In this document: positions 28,387 through 37,462 of the stretch, piece after piece
Position numbering within the stretch: position 1 is the first letter of the stretch
Layout of the letters: each line of letters opens with the position of its first letter
Translations under genes and position numbers: made by a program
The notes under the pieces: generated by a model
The model's database searches: none
Told to the model about the DNA's origin: nothing
Seen by the model: the letters and a program-made list of their open reading frames with translations, nothing else
NCBI RefSeq assembly: GCF_000682735.1
Contig: NZ_AWFD01000033.1
Location: 62,001 to 126,000, forward strand
Direction of reading: 5' to 3'
From: Hyphomonas sp. CY54-11-8
Lineage (GTDB): Bacteria; Pseudomonadota; Alphaproteobacteria; Caulobacterales; Hyphomonadaceae
DNA length: 64,000 nucleotides

Positions 28387-29337
28387 TCAGAGCGCGTCAG
28401 CCAGAACCGAAAAGAACTCATCGGCAGACTGGTAGATCACCGACATGTCGCCAGACGTCAGGTAGGCGACGGGCGGCAGTCCCAGCCGATCCGCCTCGCG
28501 CTCGATACCGGTCTTCCAGCTGCCCGTGGTTTCGATGCCTGAAATGACCATCGCCGGCGTATCCCTGAAACAGCCATCCGACAAAATCGGGTCTTCCTTC
28601 AGGGCATTACCGAGCTCAAACGTAAAAGTCGGCACATCCAGCCGCGTCTGAAGCATGGAGATGGATTCCGACATCAGTTCAGGATTGTTCCGAAGAAATG
28701 CGATGTCGCCAATGCTCTTGCGCCAGAGATTCTCAAAGACCCAGGTCTGCCCGAAGACGCCCCAGGAACTCTTCAGCGCCATCAGGGACAGCTGCCCGCC
28801 TGCTGGGCTGGTAAGCGCCTGCTCGAGGGCCCTGGCCATCCATTCCGGCTGGAATTCGCCCATCTGCTCATAATTGAAGCCGCAATTGGAGAAGACAGTG
28901 AAGGCGACTCGCGAATCTCCTGACAGGGTGACGCGCTCGCAAATCGGATTCGAACAGCCGATTCCAACCAGCACCACGTTCTCAAGATTCATTTCCTCAA
29001 GAAAACTCCGGATCAGGCCAGTTTGCGCCTCCCGGTCGGTCAGTGGCGAATTGGCGCCAAAGCCCGGGCGCCGAATCGAGATGACCCTAAAGCCCGCCGC
29101 TTTCGCTGTGCGGCAGAACAGTCCCGTCGGCCAGCAGCAAAGGTCGAGCGACTGCAGAATGACGAGCGGGCGTAATTCGGGGGCGCCATCGACCAGATAT
29201 TCAAGTGAAGCGAACTCATTCTGGTGGCGGTGGACCACTCTGCCGAACGGATCAACCGAGGCAGGCCAGGAAGGCACCACACGCTGATCCATCCCGAATA
29301 TGCGCTTAAGAACAGGCATCAGCACCATCCGCCACAA
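28387..29337 (-). CDS. Alpha/beta-hydrolase-fold protein
   Basis: A 316-residue protein whose first part reads like the alpha/beta-hydrolase core: LVILQSLD (58-65), an RRPGFG segment (89-94) and VVLVGIGCSN (121-130) at the nucleophile elbow. The elbow is not the usual GxSxG: the residues where Ser is expected read G-I-G-C-S-N-P, so S129 could be displaced or the enzyme inactive. It lies 110 bp upstream of the four-helix gene on the same strand. Substrate is unknown. An ATG appears also at residue 7. Confidence 0.6.
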   Translation of the reverse strand: MWRMVLMPVLKRIFGMDQRVVPSWPASVDPFGRVVHRHQNEFASLEYLVDGAPELRPLVILQSLDLCCWPTGLFCRTAKAAGFRVISIRRPGFGANSPLTDREAQTGLIRSFLEEMNLENVVLVGIGCSNPICERVTLSGDSRVAFTVFSNCGFNYEQMGEFQPEWMARALEQALTSPAGGQLSLMALKSSWGVFGQTWVFENLWRKSIGDIAFLRNNPELMSESISMLQTRLDVPTFTFELGNALKEDPILSDGCFRDTPAMVISGIETTGSWKTGIEREADRLGLPPVAYLTSGDMSVIYQSADEFFSVLADAL

Positions 29338-29885
29338 AGAACAGTTTGAACGCAGCCAAACCGTACTGCCCGCGAATCAATGATATTTTACGCCAGATCG
29401 TCTTCCGCTGAAGCCTCGCCGGAAAAAATTTGCCTCACATAAAACTGGCAAAAAGCATTTATCTGCGAAAATATTATTTCTGGATCGATGATCCCAATTT
29501 CAGCTCTGGTTTAAACCTGAATCGTTGCTCCCGCGACGAAATCTCATAATTACTCCAATGACGGTCCCGGGACGGGACAGGCCCAGCCTGCACGGCTGAA
29601 ATTAATCTTTCCTGCAGTGCCTGCGGGAAGGAATGCGAGTGTGCCGGTGAACGCCACACACCAATCAAGGGGACGCCCCCCCCCCCGATTGTCTCGCAGG
29701 GATACGAATTCCCCCGCAAATACTGGGGCCCCATTTTCCCGCCAAGAGCGCACGAGACGTTTGGACGAAGTATTAGGGTTAGCGCTTATTTTCCGTGGTC
29801 GGATTGATTCACGCTTTCGCATTGACGGGCGCGAAAGCTGATCGCGTCTGAATCGGGCGCGGAGTTGAGGCGGAATGCAAAAATC
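29338..29885. other. Gene-free region with an 11-base poly-C tract
   Basis: About 550 bp without a supportable gene, divergent between the hydrolase-fold gene and the TadG gene, so it must hold both promoters. It is AT-rich around 29380-29520. A run of eleven cytosines sits at 29676-29686, and a perfect 10-bp palindrome, GTCCCGGGAC, at about 29563-29572. Short frames on both strands here show no familiar motif. Nothing else is recognised. Confidence 0.6.
29676..29686. repeat. Poly-C homopolymer (11 C)
   Basis: Eleven consecutive cytosines in noncoding DNA, about 200 bp upstream of the TadG-type gene start. Such tracts can change length by slippage and tune expression; here only the run itself is seen. 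Confidence 0.85.
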
Positions 29886-31127
29886 ATGCTGGAATTCGTC
29901 AGATTATTTTGGTCGAGCAAAAAAGGCGCCACGGCGATTGTCGTTGCCGTCACCCTGCCGGTTCTTGTAACCAGCGCTGCGTTTGGGACGGAGGCGGCAT
30001 TCTGGACCTACAGGCACCGCTTGGTGCAACAGCAAGCAGATGCCGCGGCCTATGCCGGCACGCTGGAACTCATGGAAGGTGACGAGAACGGTATTGACGT
30101 CACCGGGGCGATTGAAGAGTCGCTTGCCATCAACGGCTTCCGTGGAGACATCGGGACTTATGTCGCAGAGTGGCCTCCAAAATCAGGCGCCTATGCCGGA
30201 AAAAAAGCCGTGCGGGTTTCCGTGTCTGAAAAGTGGCCGCGCATGTTCACCGCACTCTTTCTCAGCAGCGACGTGGACATCGGAGCCGGCGGCACCGCCA
30301 GCCCGGAAGAACTGGGCGAAGCTTGCATGCTGGCGCTGGACCCCAGCGGCTCGGGCACCGTCAACATCACCGGCACGGCGGACGTCACGCTGAAAGGATG
30401 TAGCGTTGTGGCGAACTCGACGTCCGGCAGCGCCTTTACCCAGTCCGGCTCCAGCAATTTGTCTGCAGCATGTGCCGGGGCGGTGGGCGGTGTATCGGCC
30501 ACTACATCGGGAATGGATCTGACAAGTTGCTCCTATCCGAGGGAACGAATCCCACCGATCAAAGACCCCTACGCCAACGTGCCGGAGCCGACCGTTACCG
30601 GTCCCTGTAAAACCCCGAACCTGTTCGATGGCAGCCCAAGCTCGACCTATTACATCACGTCAGGCCGGTATTGCGGCATGACCGTGAAGCGCACCGTGAA
30701 CCTGGCGCCGGGACTCTACATCATTGATGGCGGCGACCTGTCGTTGACATCCACATCCAAACTGAACGGATCCGGCGTCACCTTCTTCCTGACCAATGGG
30801 GCCCGTCTCATCATCGACGGCAGCGCTGACGTCGATATCTCGGCGCCGACAAGCGGAACCTATTCCGGCCTGCTTTTCTTTGCCGACAGGTCCGGCCCGC
30901 AACTAACCCACACATTCAGCGGCTCGGCCAGTTCCCAGTTTGAAGGCGCCGTCTACATGCCGAATGATCACCTGGTCGTAGCGGGCTCCAATTCGGCAGC
31001 GGCCGGATGCACCCAATTCATTGCCAGGACGCTGGAACTGACCGGCACGTCAGGCGCCGGCATTTCCTGCGACAGCAGTGGCACCAACGGAATCGAATTC
31101 TATGGACGTGTGAGGCTAGTCGAATGA
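29886..31127 (+). CDS. TadG-like pilus-assembly protein
   Basis: A 413-residue surface or periplasmic protein. The N-terminus has a single helix typical of TadE/TadG proteins (GATAIVVAVTLPVLVTSAAFG) followed by a region AFWTYRHRLVQQQADAAAYAG conserved in TadG. The C-terminal 250 residues are rich in Ser, Thr and Gly, with repeated short stretches (NITGTADVTLKG, SGTYSG) reminiscent of beta-helix or adhesin domains, and several cysteines. Start at 29886 (MLEFVRLF) is preferred; a TTG at 29865 is in frame without a spaced ribosome site. It ends in a 4-bp overlap with the next gene. Confidence 0.8.
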   Translation: MLEFVRLFWSSKKGATAIVVAVTLPVLVTSAAFGTEAAFWTYRHRLVQQQADAAAYAGTLELMEGDENGIDVTGAIEESLAINGFRGDIGTYVAEWPPKSGAYAGKKAVRVSVSEKWPRMFTALFLSSDVDIGAGGTASPEELGEACMLALDPSGSGTVNITGTADVTLKGCSVVANSTSGSAFTQSGSSNLSAACAGAVGGVSATTSGMDLTSCSYPRERIPPIKDPYANVPEPTVTGPCKTPNLFDGSPSSTYYITSGRYCGMTVKRTVNLAPGLYIIDGGDLSLTSTSKLNGSGVTFFLTNGARLIIDGSADVDISAPTSGTYSGLLFFADRSGPQLTHTFSGSASSQFEGAVYMPNDHLVVAGSNSAAAGCTQFIARTLELTGTSGAGISCDSSGTNGIEFYGRVRLVE

Positions 31128-31564
31128 GCAAACTGACCAAACTCAATCTGGTGCGCCTGCAATGGAGCCGGAGTATCAGAGGAATCGCCGCAGTCGAATT
31201 TGCACTGACCGCTCCCCTTTTTGTGCTGCTCCTGCTGGGGATCATCACCTATGGCATTTCCATCAAGGAACATGGTGACGCACAGGAAGCGATCCGAGCG
31301 GGCGCACATGCCGCCATGTCGGATGTGCGCGACACAAGCGCTATCCAGAATGTCGTCTATCAAGCCCTGAACAGTACGAAATACCGTTCACGCGTCAACG
31401 TGAAGCGCTCACTGCGATGCGACGGCGCAGACACAACATCAGTGAATTGCAGCGATGGACGGGCCGCCGAAGAATTCGTCGAAATCAATCTCAGAGTCTT
31501 CAGCAATGCCGAACTGACGGGCACTCCAAAAATCCAGAAAGATGTGGAAGTGAGGGTCTTCTGA
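31124..31564 (+). CDS. TadE-like pilus-assembly protein
   Basis: A 146-residue protein with a short basic N-terminus, the RGIAAVEFALTAPLFVLLLLGII pattern of TadE (helix with the conserved glutamate) and a cysteine-containing extracytoplasmic region. The ATG overlaps the previous stop (ATGA), and the next start overlaps its own stop by one base, so the trio is translated as a unit. Role: minor pseudopilin-like subunit of Tad pili, inferred from family. Confidence 0.8.
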   Translation: MSKLTKLNLVRLQWSRSIRGIAAVEFALTAPLFVLLLLGIITYGISIKEHGDAQEAIRAGAHAAMSDVRDTSAIQNVVYQALNSTKYRSRVNVKRSLRCDGADTTSVNCSDGRAAEEFVEINLRVFSNAELTGTPKIQKDVEVRVF

Positions 31565-31959
31565 TGCGTCTACGGAACCTCTTGAAAGATTGCCGCGGTG
31601 TAACGGCAGTCGAGTTTGCCATTGTGTCGCCCATGCTTATCCTGATGATATTCGGCGTTATCGAAACGGGCCGGTTCATGTTCATCAATAATTCGATGGA
31701 CTCGGCGCTCGCCAATTCTGCGCGCCTCTGGATGGTTGATCCGTCAACGCCCGAAAGCATCGTGAAGGCAACCTATTGCGAGCGATATACGATGACGAAT
31801 TGCGCTTCCACACAGTTCGTCGTTACCAACAAGACAGTGGATGGCCAGAACTGGCGAATCCTTAGCGCCACAGCCGAATTTACGTCTCCATTGGCTGGCC
31901 TCATCCCATTGCCGACCCATGTATCACGCTCGGAAGCGATACCGATTTATACCCACTAG
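31564..31959 (+). CDS. TadE/TadF-like pilus-assembly protein
   Basis: A 131-residue protein, second TadE-type subunit: CRGVTAVEFAIVSPMLILMIFGVIETGRF carries the same helix with the conserved glutamate, then NNSMDSALANSAR. It shares one base with the preceding gene. No Tad secretion ATPase, prepilin peptidase or Flp pilin is seen in the window, so the triad is separated from the main pilus cluster. Confidence 0.8.
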   Translation: MRLRNLLKDCRGVTAVEFAIVSPMLILMIFGVIETGRFMFINNSMDSALANSARLWMVDPSTPESIVKATYCERYTMTNCASTQFVVTNKTVDGQNWRILSATAEFTSPLAGLIPLPTHVSRSEAIPIYTH

Positions 31960-31986
31960 GCAGGAGACGCTGCCAGACGGAGGGGG

Positions 31987-32799
31987 TCACGGGCGGGCGA
32001 GTGTCAGCTCCCCGCCCGGGTGATCCGGCCAGTCGCTGGTCTTGCTGGGCGCATAGTCGATTCCCGGCACGCTTTCGAAATAAGGCTCGCCCTCTTCCGG
32101 CAGGATGAGCGCCGTCAGGCGGCCACCATGGACCGCCGCTGTATCGATGCCTGTGGCATTGGCAAAACAGGCCGGGCCATCCAGCCAGGGCTGATGACCG
32201 AAAATGACATGGCCGAACCGGCCATCATAGACATCGGCCCAGAATGGGTCGCCCGGCTTGTTGTGGCCGAGCGCGAGATACTTCCCCGTCTCTGCGGAGA
32301 CATACCGGGTCCGGAGGATTTTCCGGAAGGCCTTACCGCGGCGCCCATGCCAGCGGCTGGCAAGTTCCACAGTTTCGGGAAAGCTGCGCTGCGTTCCAGG
32401 GATGCCGCCATGCACGACCAATGCACCCCATTCCGGCAAGCGCAGGAAGGGTATCGCCGTGGCCAGGAAGGCCCGGTCCGCTTCCAAAAGCTCTGCATCC
32501 AGCGCGGGCAGCTCCGGCGCGTCGGCGGCCATCTCCCGCGCCACTTTCGGGCGCTCGGCCGTGTTGATGTGATAGCGGCGGTGGCGGTCTTCATGATTGC
32601 CCTCAATGAGGATCACCTCATAGGGCGCTGTCTCGCTCAGCTGGCGGACGAAGCGGACTACGCCTGCCGGCTCCGGCCCCTTGTCGACAAGGTCGCCCAC
32701 AAAGACCAACCGGTCCCCCGCACCAAGCGCCAGCTTCGTAATCAGCGCCAGTAGCGGCGCCAATGCACCATGCACGTCTCCGATAATGGCGGTTTTCAT
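31987..32799 (-). CDS. Metallophosphoesterase (serine/threonine-phosphatase-like)
   Basis: A 270-residue calcineurin-type phosphatase. It contains the metal motifs in order: GDVHG (residues 7-11), GDLVDKGP, GNHEDRH, VVHGG and GHQPW. The start at 32799 (MKTAIIGD) has GAGAGGGG upstream; a longer version adds 16 unrelated residues. Substrates might be phosphoproteins or nucleotides; sequence alone does not decide. It converges with the TadE gene end. Confidence 0.88.
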   Translation of the reverse strand: MKTAIIGDVHGALAPLLALITKLALGAGDRLVFVGDLVDKGPEPAGVVRFVRQLSETAPYEVILIEGNHEDRHRRYHINTAERPKVAREMAADAPELPALDAELLEADRAFLATAIPFLRLPEWGALVVHGGIPGTQRSFPETVELASRWHGRRGKAFRKILRTRYVSAETGKYLALGHNKPGDPFWADVYDGRFGHVIFGHQPWLDGPACFANATGIDTAAVHGGRLTALILPEEGEPYFESVPGIDYAPSKTSDWPDHPGGELTLARP

Positions 32800-32853
32800 G
32801 AGCAGCCCCTCTCTGCCGCATTTGGCGCCCGTGAGGCCATGCATCAAGGTCTG

Positions 32854-33678
32854 TTACCGTCCCCGGAACACGGGCTCCCGCTTTTCTACGAAGGCTTTGG
32901 TGGCGTTGCGGTGGTCTTCCGTCGCGGCGCAGTGGACATGGTGTGTGGCTTCCAGATCCATGCAGTCGAACACGTCGCCGGACGACATGGCCCGGTTGAG
33001 GTTTTCCTTCATGTAGCGATAGGCGACCGACGGGCCGGAGGCGAGGCGCCGGGCAAAGCTCATCGTCTGCTCCGCCAGCTCGTCCGGCTCGCACACCCAG
33101 TTGGTGAGGCCGAGGGCGAGGGCTTCGTCGGCGGACACACGCTCTGACAGGAAATAGAGCTGGCGTGCCTTCGCCTGGCCGACCAGCTGGCTGAGGAAGA
33201 AGGTGCCGCCATAATCGCCGGAAAAGCCGACGCGCGCGAAGGCCGTGGTCATGATGGCGTTACGCGACATGATGCGCATGTCGCAAGCGAGCGCGAGGGC
33301 AAGCCCCGCCCCGGCCGCCGCGCCCGGCAGGGCCGCAAGGGTCGGCTTCGGAATGGTGTAGAGCTTGCCGGAGGTGGCACGCTGATTGACGCGCTGAGTG
33401 TGGATCGCCTCGTCGATCGTGGTCTCGCGCCCGCCGCCGGTGTTGCGCGCGTTCATGCCCTTCACATCGCCGCCCGCGCAGAAGCCCTTGCCCGCCCCGG
33501 TCAGTACGATGCAGCGGACCTCGGGGTCCAGCTCCGCCTTCGCCAGCGCCGCGCCCAGCGCCGCATTCATCTCGCCCGACATGGCATTGCGCGCCTCGGG
33601 CCGGTTCATGGTGAGCGTCAGCACGCCGTCTTCCAGCGCGGTTAGCAGGTGATCGGTTCCGGTGTTCGTGATGGTCAT
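32854..33678 (-). CDS. Enoyl-CoA hydratase/isomerase-family protein
   Basis: A 274-residue crotonase-fold enzyme. The oxyanion-hole motif GKGFCAGGDVKGM (about 60-72) and the second motif LPGAAAGAGLALALACD are clear. These resemble phenylacetate-type isomerases and hydratases (PaaG/PaaB-like), but the substrate is not assignable. The start is set at 33678 because AGGAGG is 9 bases upstream and the fold begins here; the longer frame covers the divergent leader. Confidence 0.88.
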   Translation of the reverse strand: MTITNTGTDHLLTALEDGVLTLTMNRPEARNAMSGEMNAALGAALAKAELDPEVRCIVLTGAGKGFCAGGDVKGMNARNTGGGRETTIDEAIHTQRVNQRATSGKLYTIPKPTLAALPGAAAGAGLALALACDMRIMSRNAIMTTAFARVGFSGDYGGTFFLSQLVGQAKARQLYFLSERVSADEALALGLTNWVCEPDELAEQTMSFARRLASGPSVAYRYMKENLNRAMSSGDVFDCMDLEATHHVHCAATEDHRNATKAFVEKREPVFRGR

Positions 33679-33909
33679 GCGCGTTCCTCCTGATTTTGAA
33701 GGAATGTGTAGGGTATGGGGCGAGTTTGTATAGGGAGGGCGGTCTCTTACAATCGCGGCTATTCGGGCCCATATGAACACTACGCCATTGCGCCCAATTT
33801 GGCTCAAGCATGCGGCGTGGTTCTTCCCGACAAAATACAGACGGACCTGACGTCCGCACACCGGGCGCCCGGTTCCCCGTCCCGACTCTCTCCCCAAAGG
33901 ATCAAGACC

Positions 33910-34038
33910 ATGGCCAAAGGCCAGAAGAAATCGAACAAGGAAATCCGCAAACCCAAGGCCGACAAGTCAAAGGCCAAAGGCGCGAGCCCCACGCTGAAAG
34001 ACGACACGATGCTGGGCGTAGAAAAGAAGCGGCGCTAA
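33910..34038 (+). CDS. Small lysine-rich protein
   Basis: A 42-residue basic protein beginning MAKGQKKSNKEIRKPK and ending KKRR. The frame continues upstream in the same ORF but the ATG at 33910, just after CAAAGGATCAAGACC, starts the compact Lys-rich part. Small basic proteins like this occur downstream of various alphaproteobacterial genes; possible nucleic-acid binding. Function unknown. Confidence 0.6.
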   Translation: MAKGQKKSNKEIRKPKADKSKAKGASPTLKDDTMLGVEKKRR

Positions 34039-34061
34039 GGCCCCCAAAACCCGCGCCCATG

Positions 34062-34132
34062 CTTCGACTTCGCTCTAGCCAAGAGCGCTTCATTATAGCC
34101 GCACACGGGACTCATTCTGAGCGAAGTCGAAG
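34062..34132. repeat. REP-like inverted repeat
   Basis: CTTCGACTTCGCTC at 34062-34075 is matched by its exact reverse complement at 34119-34132, with a 43-bp spacer. This 14-bp core resembles the short palindromic repeats commonly dispersed in alphaproteobacterial intergenic DNA. It lies between the small basic gene and the GNAT gene, and could act as a transcription stop or a mobile-repeat copy. Only one copy was noted in this window. Confidence 0.7.
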
Positions 34133-34156
34133 GATAAGGTCACGCGAACACACCCC

Positions 34157-34633
34157 CTATGCTTGCTTCTCCAGCCCCTTCTCAAGAAGAAGGGTCGTGA
34201 GATTGCTGTTCCATTCCAGATCGGGATAGCGGTCTTTTTCCAGATATCCGCGCGCCAAGTAGAAAGCCTGGCTTCGTGTGTTGAACGTGTCGGTTTCAAG
34301 CCGCGCTGTGGGGTGCCCCGCGCGGGCGATCTCCGCTTCGGCAAGGCCCATCAGCTGCGTGCCGACGCCCATGCCCGCATAGGCGGAATGGACATGCAGC
34401 GCGTGAACGAAGTCGTTCCGCCAGTGAACAAAGCCAGCCACAGCGCCCGTACGCACCACGACATGAAATTCCTGCCAGCACTCACCGACATAGGTTTCCG
34501 GACGCTTCGACGCCCTGAAAGCTTCAGCGGCCTGCTGGGAGATGTTGGGCCGCCAGGTGCTTTCGAACGTGTCGTAGAGGATGCCGATCAGGGCATCCTT
34601 GTCCGATGGGTTTGCAGAGCGCGTTTCGTCTAT
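34157..34633 (-). CDS. GNAT acetyltransferase with apparent ATA start
   Basis: An acetyl-CoA-dependent N-acyltransferase of about 158 residues. The acetyl-CoA motif is GMGVGTQLM and the C-terminal end AFYLARGYLEKD is typical. Codons upstream of the first standard start (GTG at 34459) are still coding: ETRSANPSDKDALIG and a TRP-rich stretch match the N-terminal GNAT helix. In that stretch no ATG, GTG or TTG is present. An ATA at 34631-34633 lies just downstream of GAGGTGA at proper spacing. So either ATA is used, or a start was lost, leaving a truncated protein from 34459 (100 residues). The frame is directly downstream of the pccB stop codon. Confidence 0.7.
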   Translation of the reverse strand: MDETRSANPSDKDALIGILYDTFESTWRPNISQQAAEAFRASKRPETYVGECWQEFHVVVRTGAVAGFVHWRNDFVHALHVHSAYAGMGVGTQLMGLAEAEIARAGHPTARLETDTFNTRSQAFYLARGYLEKDRYPDLEWNSNLTTLLLEKGLEKQA

Positions 34634-34654
34634 CCCGTCACCTCGTGACCCGCC

Positions 34655-36187
34655 TTACAACGGAATGTTATCGTGCTTCTTCCAGGGGTTTTCCAGTTGC
34701 TTGTTCTTCAGGCTACGGAGGGCCTTCGCGACGCGGCGGCGAGTTGAGTGCGGCATGATGATGTCGTCGATATAGCCCTTGCGCGCCGCCACGTACGGGT
34801 TCGCGAAGTTGTCTTCATACATCTTCGTGTGCTCGGCGATCTTGTCGGCGTCGCCGATGTCTTTCCGGAAGATGATTTCCACCGCGCCCTTGGCGCCCAT
34901 CACCGCGATCTCGGCCGTCGGCCAGGCATAGTTGACGTCACCGCGCAGGTGCTTGGAGCTCATCACGTCATAGGCGCCGCCATAGGCCTTCCGTGTAATG
35001 ACGGTGACTTTCGGGACCGTGGCCTCTGCATAGGCGAAGAGCAGCTTTGCACCATGCTTGATGAGGCCGCCATATTCCTGCTTGGTGCCCGGCATGAAGC
35101 CTGGCACGTCCACAAGGGTGACGATCGGAATGTTGAAACAGTCGCAGAAGCGCACGAAACGCGCCGCCTTGCGGGAGGCGTCGATGTCCAGAACACCGGC
35201 CAGCGTCATCGGCTGGTTGGCGACGAAGCCGACGGTGGAGCCCTCGATCCGGCCGAAGCCGCAGAGCACGTTGGCGCCGAATTTCGGGCTGATCTCGAAG
35301 AAGTCGCCTTCGTCGGCTACTTTCTCGATCAGCTCGCGCATGTCGTAAGGCGAGTTCGGGTTCGGCGGGATCAGCGTGTCGAGGCTTTCATCGATGCGTT
35401 CGATATCATCGAACACGTCGCGGACCGGCGGGTCTTCGCGGTTGGACCCCGGCAGGAAGTCGACCAGGCGGCGCATCTGCACCAGCGCTTCGATGTCGTT
35501 CTCGAACGCACCGTCCACCACACCGGACTTGGCCGCGTGTACCGAAGCACCACCGAGTGTCTCGTGGGTGACCTCTTCGTTCGTCACGGTTTTCACGACG
35601 TCCGGGCCGGTGACGTACATGTAGGACGTGTCTTTCACCATGAAGATAAAGTCCGTCATGGCCGGAGAATAGACGTCACCGCCAGCGCACGGGCCCATGA
35701 TGACGGAAATCTGCGGGATCACACCGGAGGAAAGCACGTTCTCCATGAAGATGTCGGCATAACCAGCCAGCGAGTCGACGCCTTCCTGGATACGCGCACC
35801 GCCGGCATCGAAAATGCCGATCACCGGGGCGCCGACGCGGGCGGCGGCCTGCTGGACCTTCACGATCTTTGCGGCATGGGCCTTGGAGAGCGAGCCGCCG
35901 AAGACGGTGAAGTCTTTCGAGAAGACGTAGACGAGGCGACCATTCACGGTGCCCTGACCGGTGACGACGCCGTCACCCGGGATGCGCTGGTTTTCCATGC
36001 CGAAATCGGAGCACTGGTGCTCCACGAACATGTCGTACTCCTCGAAGCTGCCTTCATCGAGCAGGACGGAGATCCGCTCGCGGGCCGTCAGCTTACCTTT
36101 GGCGTGCTGGGCTTCGATCCGCCGCTCGCCGCCACCAAGGCGTGCCTGTTCCCGTTTCTGCTCCAGCGCTTCGATCACATCCTGCAT
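34655..36187 (-). CDS. pccB: Propionyl-CoA carboxylase beta subunit
   Basis: A 510-residue carboxyltransferase subunit that moves CO2 from carboxybiotin to propionyl-CoA, the step before methylmalonyl-CoA. It shows the typical [28 protein letters not shown], the [15 protein letters not shown] segment, [16 protein letters not shown] and [14 protein letters not shown] and [12 protein letters not shown]. The start at 36187 (MQDVIEALE) has AAGGAG upstream; the 28-residue longer frame is not needed. The alpha subunit gene is not in this window. The stop lies just before the GNAT frame. Confidence 0.94.
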   Translation of the reverse strand: MQDVIEALEQKREQARLGGGERRIEAQHAKGKLTARERISVLLDEGSFEEYDMFVEHQCSDFGMENQRIPGDGVVTGQGTVNGRLVYVFSKDFTVFGGSLSKAHAAKIVKVQQAAARVGAPVIGIFDAGGARIQEGVDSLAGYADIFMENVLSSGVIPQISVIMGPCAGGDVYSPAMTDFIFMVKDTSYMYVTGPDVVKTVTNEEVTHETLGGASVHAAKSGVVDGAFENDIEALVQMRRLVDFLPGSNREDPPVRDVFDDIERIDESLDTLIPPNPNSPYDMRELIEKVADEGDFFEISPKFGANVLCGFGRIEGSTVGFVANQPMTLAGVLDIDASRKAARFVRFCDCFNIPIVTLVDVPGFMPGTKQEYGGLIKHGAKLLFAYAEATVPKVTVITRKAYGGAYDVMSSKHLRGDVNYAWPTAEIAVMGAKGAVEIIFRKDIGDADKIAEHTKMYEDNFANPYVAARKGYIDDIIMPHSTRRRVAKALRSLKNKQLENPWKKHDNIPL

Positions 36188-36696
36188 CCGACCCGGGCTC
36201 CTTGCTAAAAGAGTGTCATATATTTTGTCTGAAGTGCTTGATAGTCGCACCACATCACTTGGCAAGGGCATGCTGTCGGCTATCTCGTCGCTGCCCTCGC
36301 GGATTGCCCTTGCGTCAGCAGTATCGGCTCTGGTCGAATGGCGCGCTCAACCAATTCATAGCGCTACGAACTCAGCCCTCCATGATGAGCATTTCCGGCG
36401 CTGCCAGCCTTGCCCTAGAAGTGAGATGGACCGCGCTGGGCATGGCTCAAACCCATGATGAACCGCGTGGACGTGCGCGTGATCACTGGATGTTCTCCTG
36501 GCCCACCCACGCCACATTACGTAAGGGAAGCCGAACTGGAACCGATTTTTAGTCTCTCAGCCCATTGCGAGCCCCCCCGCGTTTCCTCACCTCAAGACCG
36601 TCAGATCGCCGGTCACCCCTAAAAAAACCGCCCCGGATGTTCGGTCCGGGGCGTCACGCAAAACTCCACTATTCTGGCGGAGGAAAATATAGGTCT
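36188..36696. other. Gene-free region with a minus-strand terminator
   Basis: About 510 bp between pccB's start and the small secreted protein's end. It contains the terminator described at 36621-36653 and a pccB upstream region. A 56-residue frame at 36382-36552 has no ribosome site and no known motif. Nothing else is seen. Confidence 0.5.
36621..36653 (-). terminator. Rho-independent terminator
   Basis: A perfect 9-bp stem CGCCCCGGA / TCCGGGGCG (36629-36637 and 36645-36653) with a 7-base loop. On the minus strand it is followed by a run of seven U (from the A-run at 36621-36627). It lies 44 bp past the stop of the minus-strand secreted-protein gene, so it should end that transcript. Confidence 0.9.
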
Positions 36697-37206
36697 CTAC
36701 CAGAGGCTCCTGCGCTCATCATAGCGAGGCCCGCCACGTCGGTGCGGAACTCCCTGAATGTCCGTCACCCGGCCATGACGGACGGTACAGCTGACACTTC
36801 TTTCGAAGTCGTGCCGGCGGCCCTCGAACTCCACTTCACGGAAGCGGACGGTGTATCCACGCCGGCCAAATGGCTGAGCCCAGGCACGGCTGTCGAAATC
36901 GACATCTCGGAATCCCATCCTGTGGGCTTCCTGTCTGATGCCTCTCCGGCAAACCTGGATCGCTTCGCGGCTCATCCGGTCACGATAATTTGGCGCATAC
37001 CCGCGCGTCGCTCCGCGATAGCTGTACGCAGCCGGACGATAATCATAGCCGCCATGCCCGACCTCGATGAAGAGAGCGGAATTTTTTTCAAAGTCGGTGG
37101 CGACTGAAGCTCGAACCGGCGGACTGTCCGCCGAGGCCGGGAGAGCGATGAGGGCTGACGCAGCAAAGGCAACGGCGGCCGCTCCGGAAGTCATGACGTG
37201 TTTCAT
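36697..37206 (-). CDS. Secreted hypothetical protein
   Basis: A 169-residue protein with a signal peptide (MKHVMTSGAAAVAFAASALIALPASA) and a mature, Tyr/Arg-rich part with GYDYRPAAYSYRG near its start and RRGGPRYDE at its end. The frame is open further upstream to 37359, but the leader begins at 37206 or 37209 where a GCAGG precedes. Two cysteines of the mature part may pair. It is not recognised. It ends before a strong terminator. The function could be periplasmic or surface; unknown. Confidence 0.7.
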   Translation of the reverse strand: MKHVMTSGAAAVAFAASALIALPASADSPPVRASVATDFEKNSALFIEVGHGGYDYRPAAYSYRGATRGYAPNYRDRMSREAIQVCRRGIRQEAHRMGFRDVDFDSRAWAQPFGRRGYTVRFREVEFEGRRHDFERSVSCTVRHGRVTDIQGVPHRRGGPRYDERRSLW

Positions 37207-37462
37207 CATGCCTGCAGAAAAACATGCCGTACCGGAACCGATGCTGAAATCAGCGTTCATTTCCCGTTGTCGGACGATTTTGTTGAAACCCCGTTTATTT
37301 CGGCCCCAAAACGAACACAATTCGCCTATCAGGGGAAAGTGACCGCCCTCAACGGGCATATAGCTGCTATTTTATGAACCATTCCGTTTTTTAAGGTGAC
37401 GAAACTCCGTGACACAGGCATTCGGTTGAATAAACCGACAATCCAGAACGGATGGTGGAGCC

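Noticed and set aside
36382..36552. Small 56-residue frame upstream of pccB
   Set aside because: No ribosome site; no motif; lies in the promoter region of pccB.
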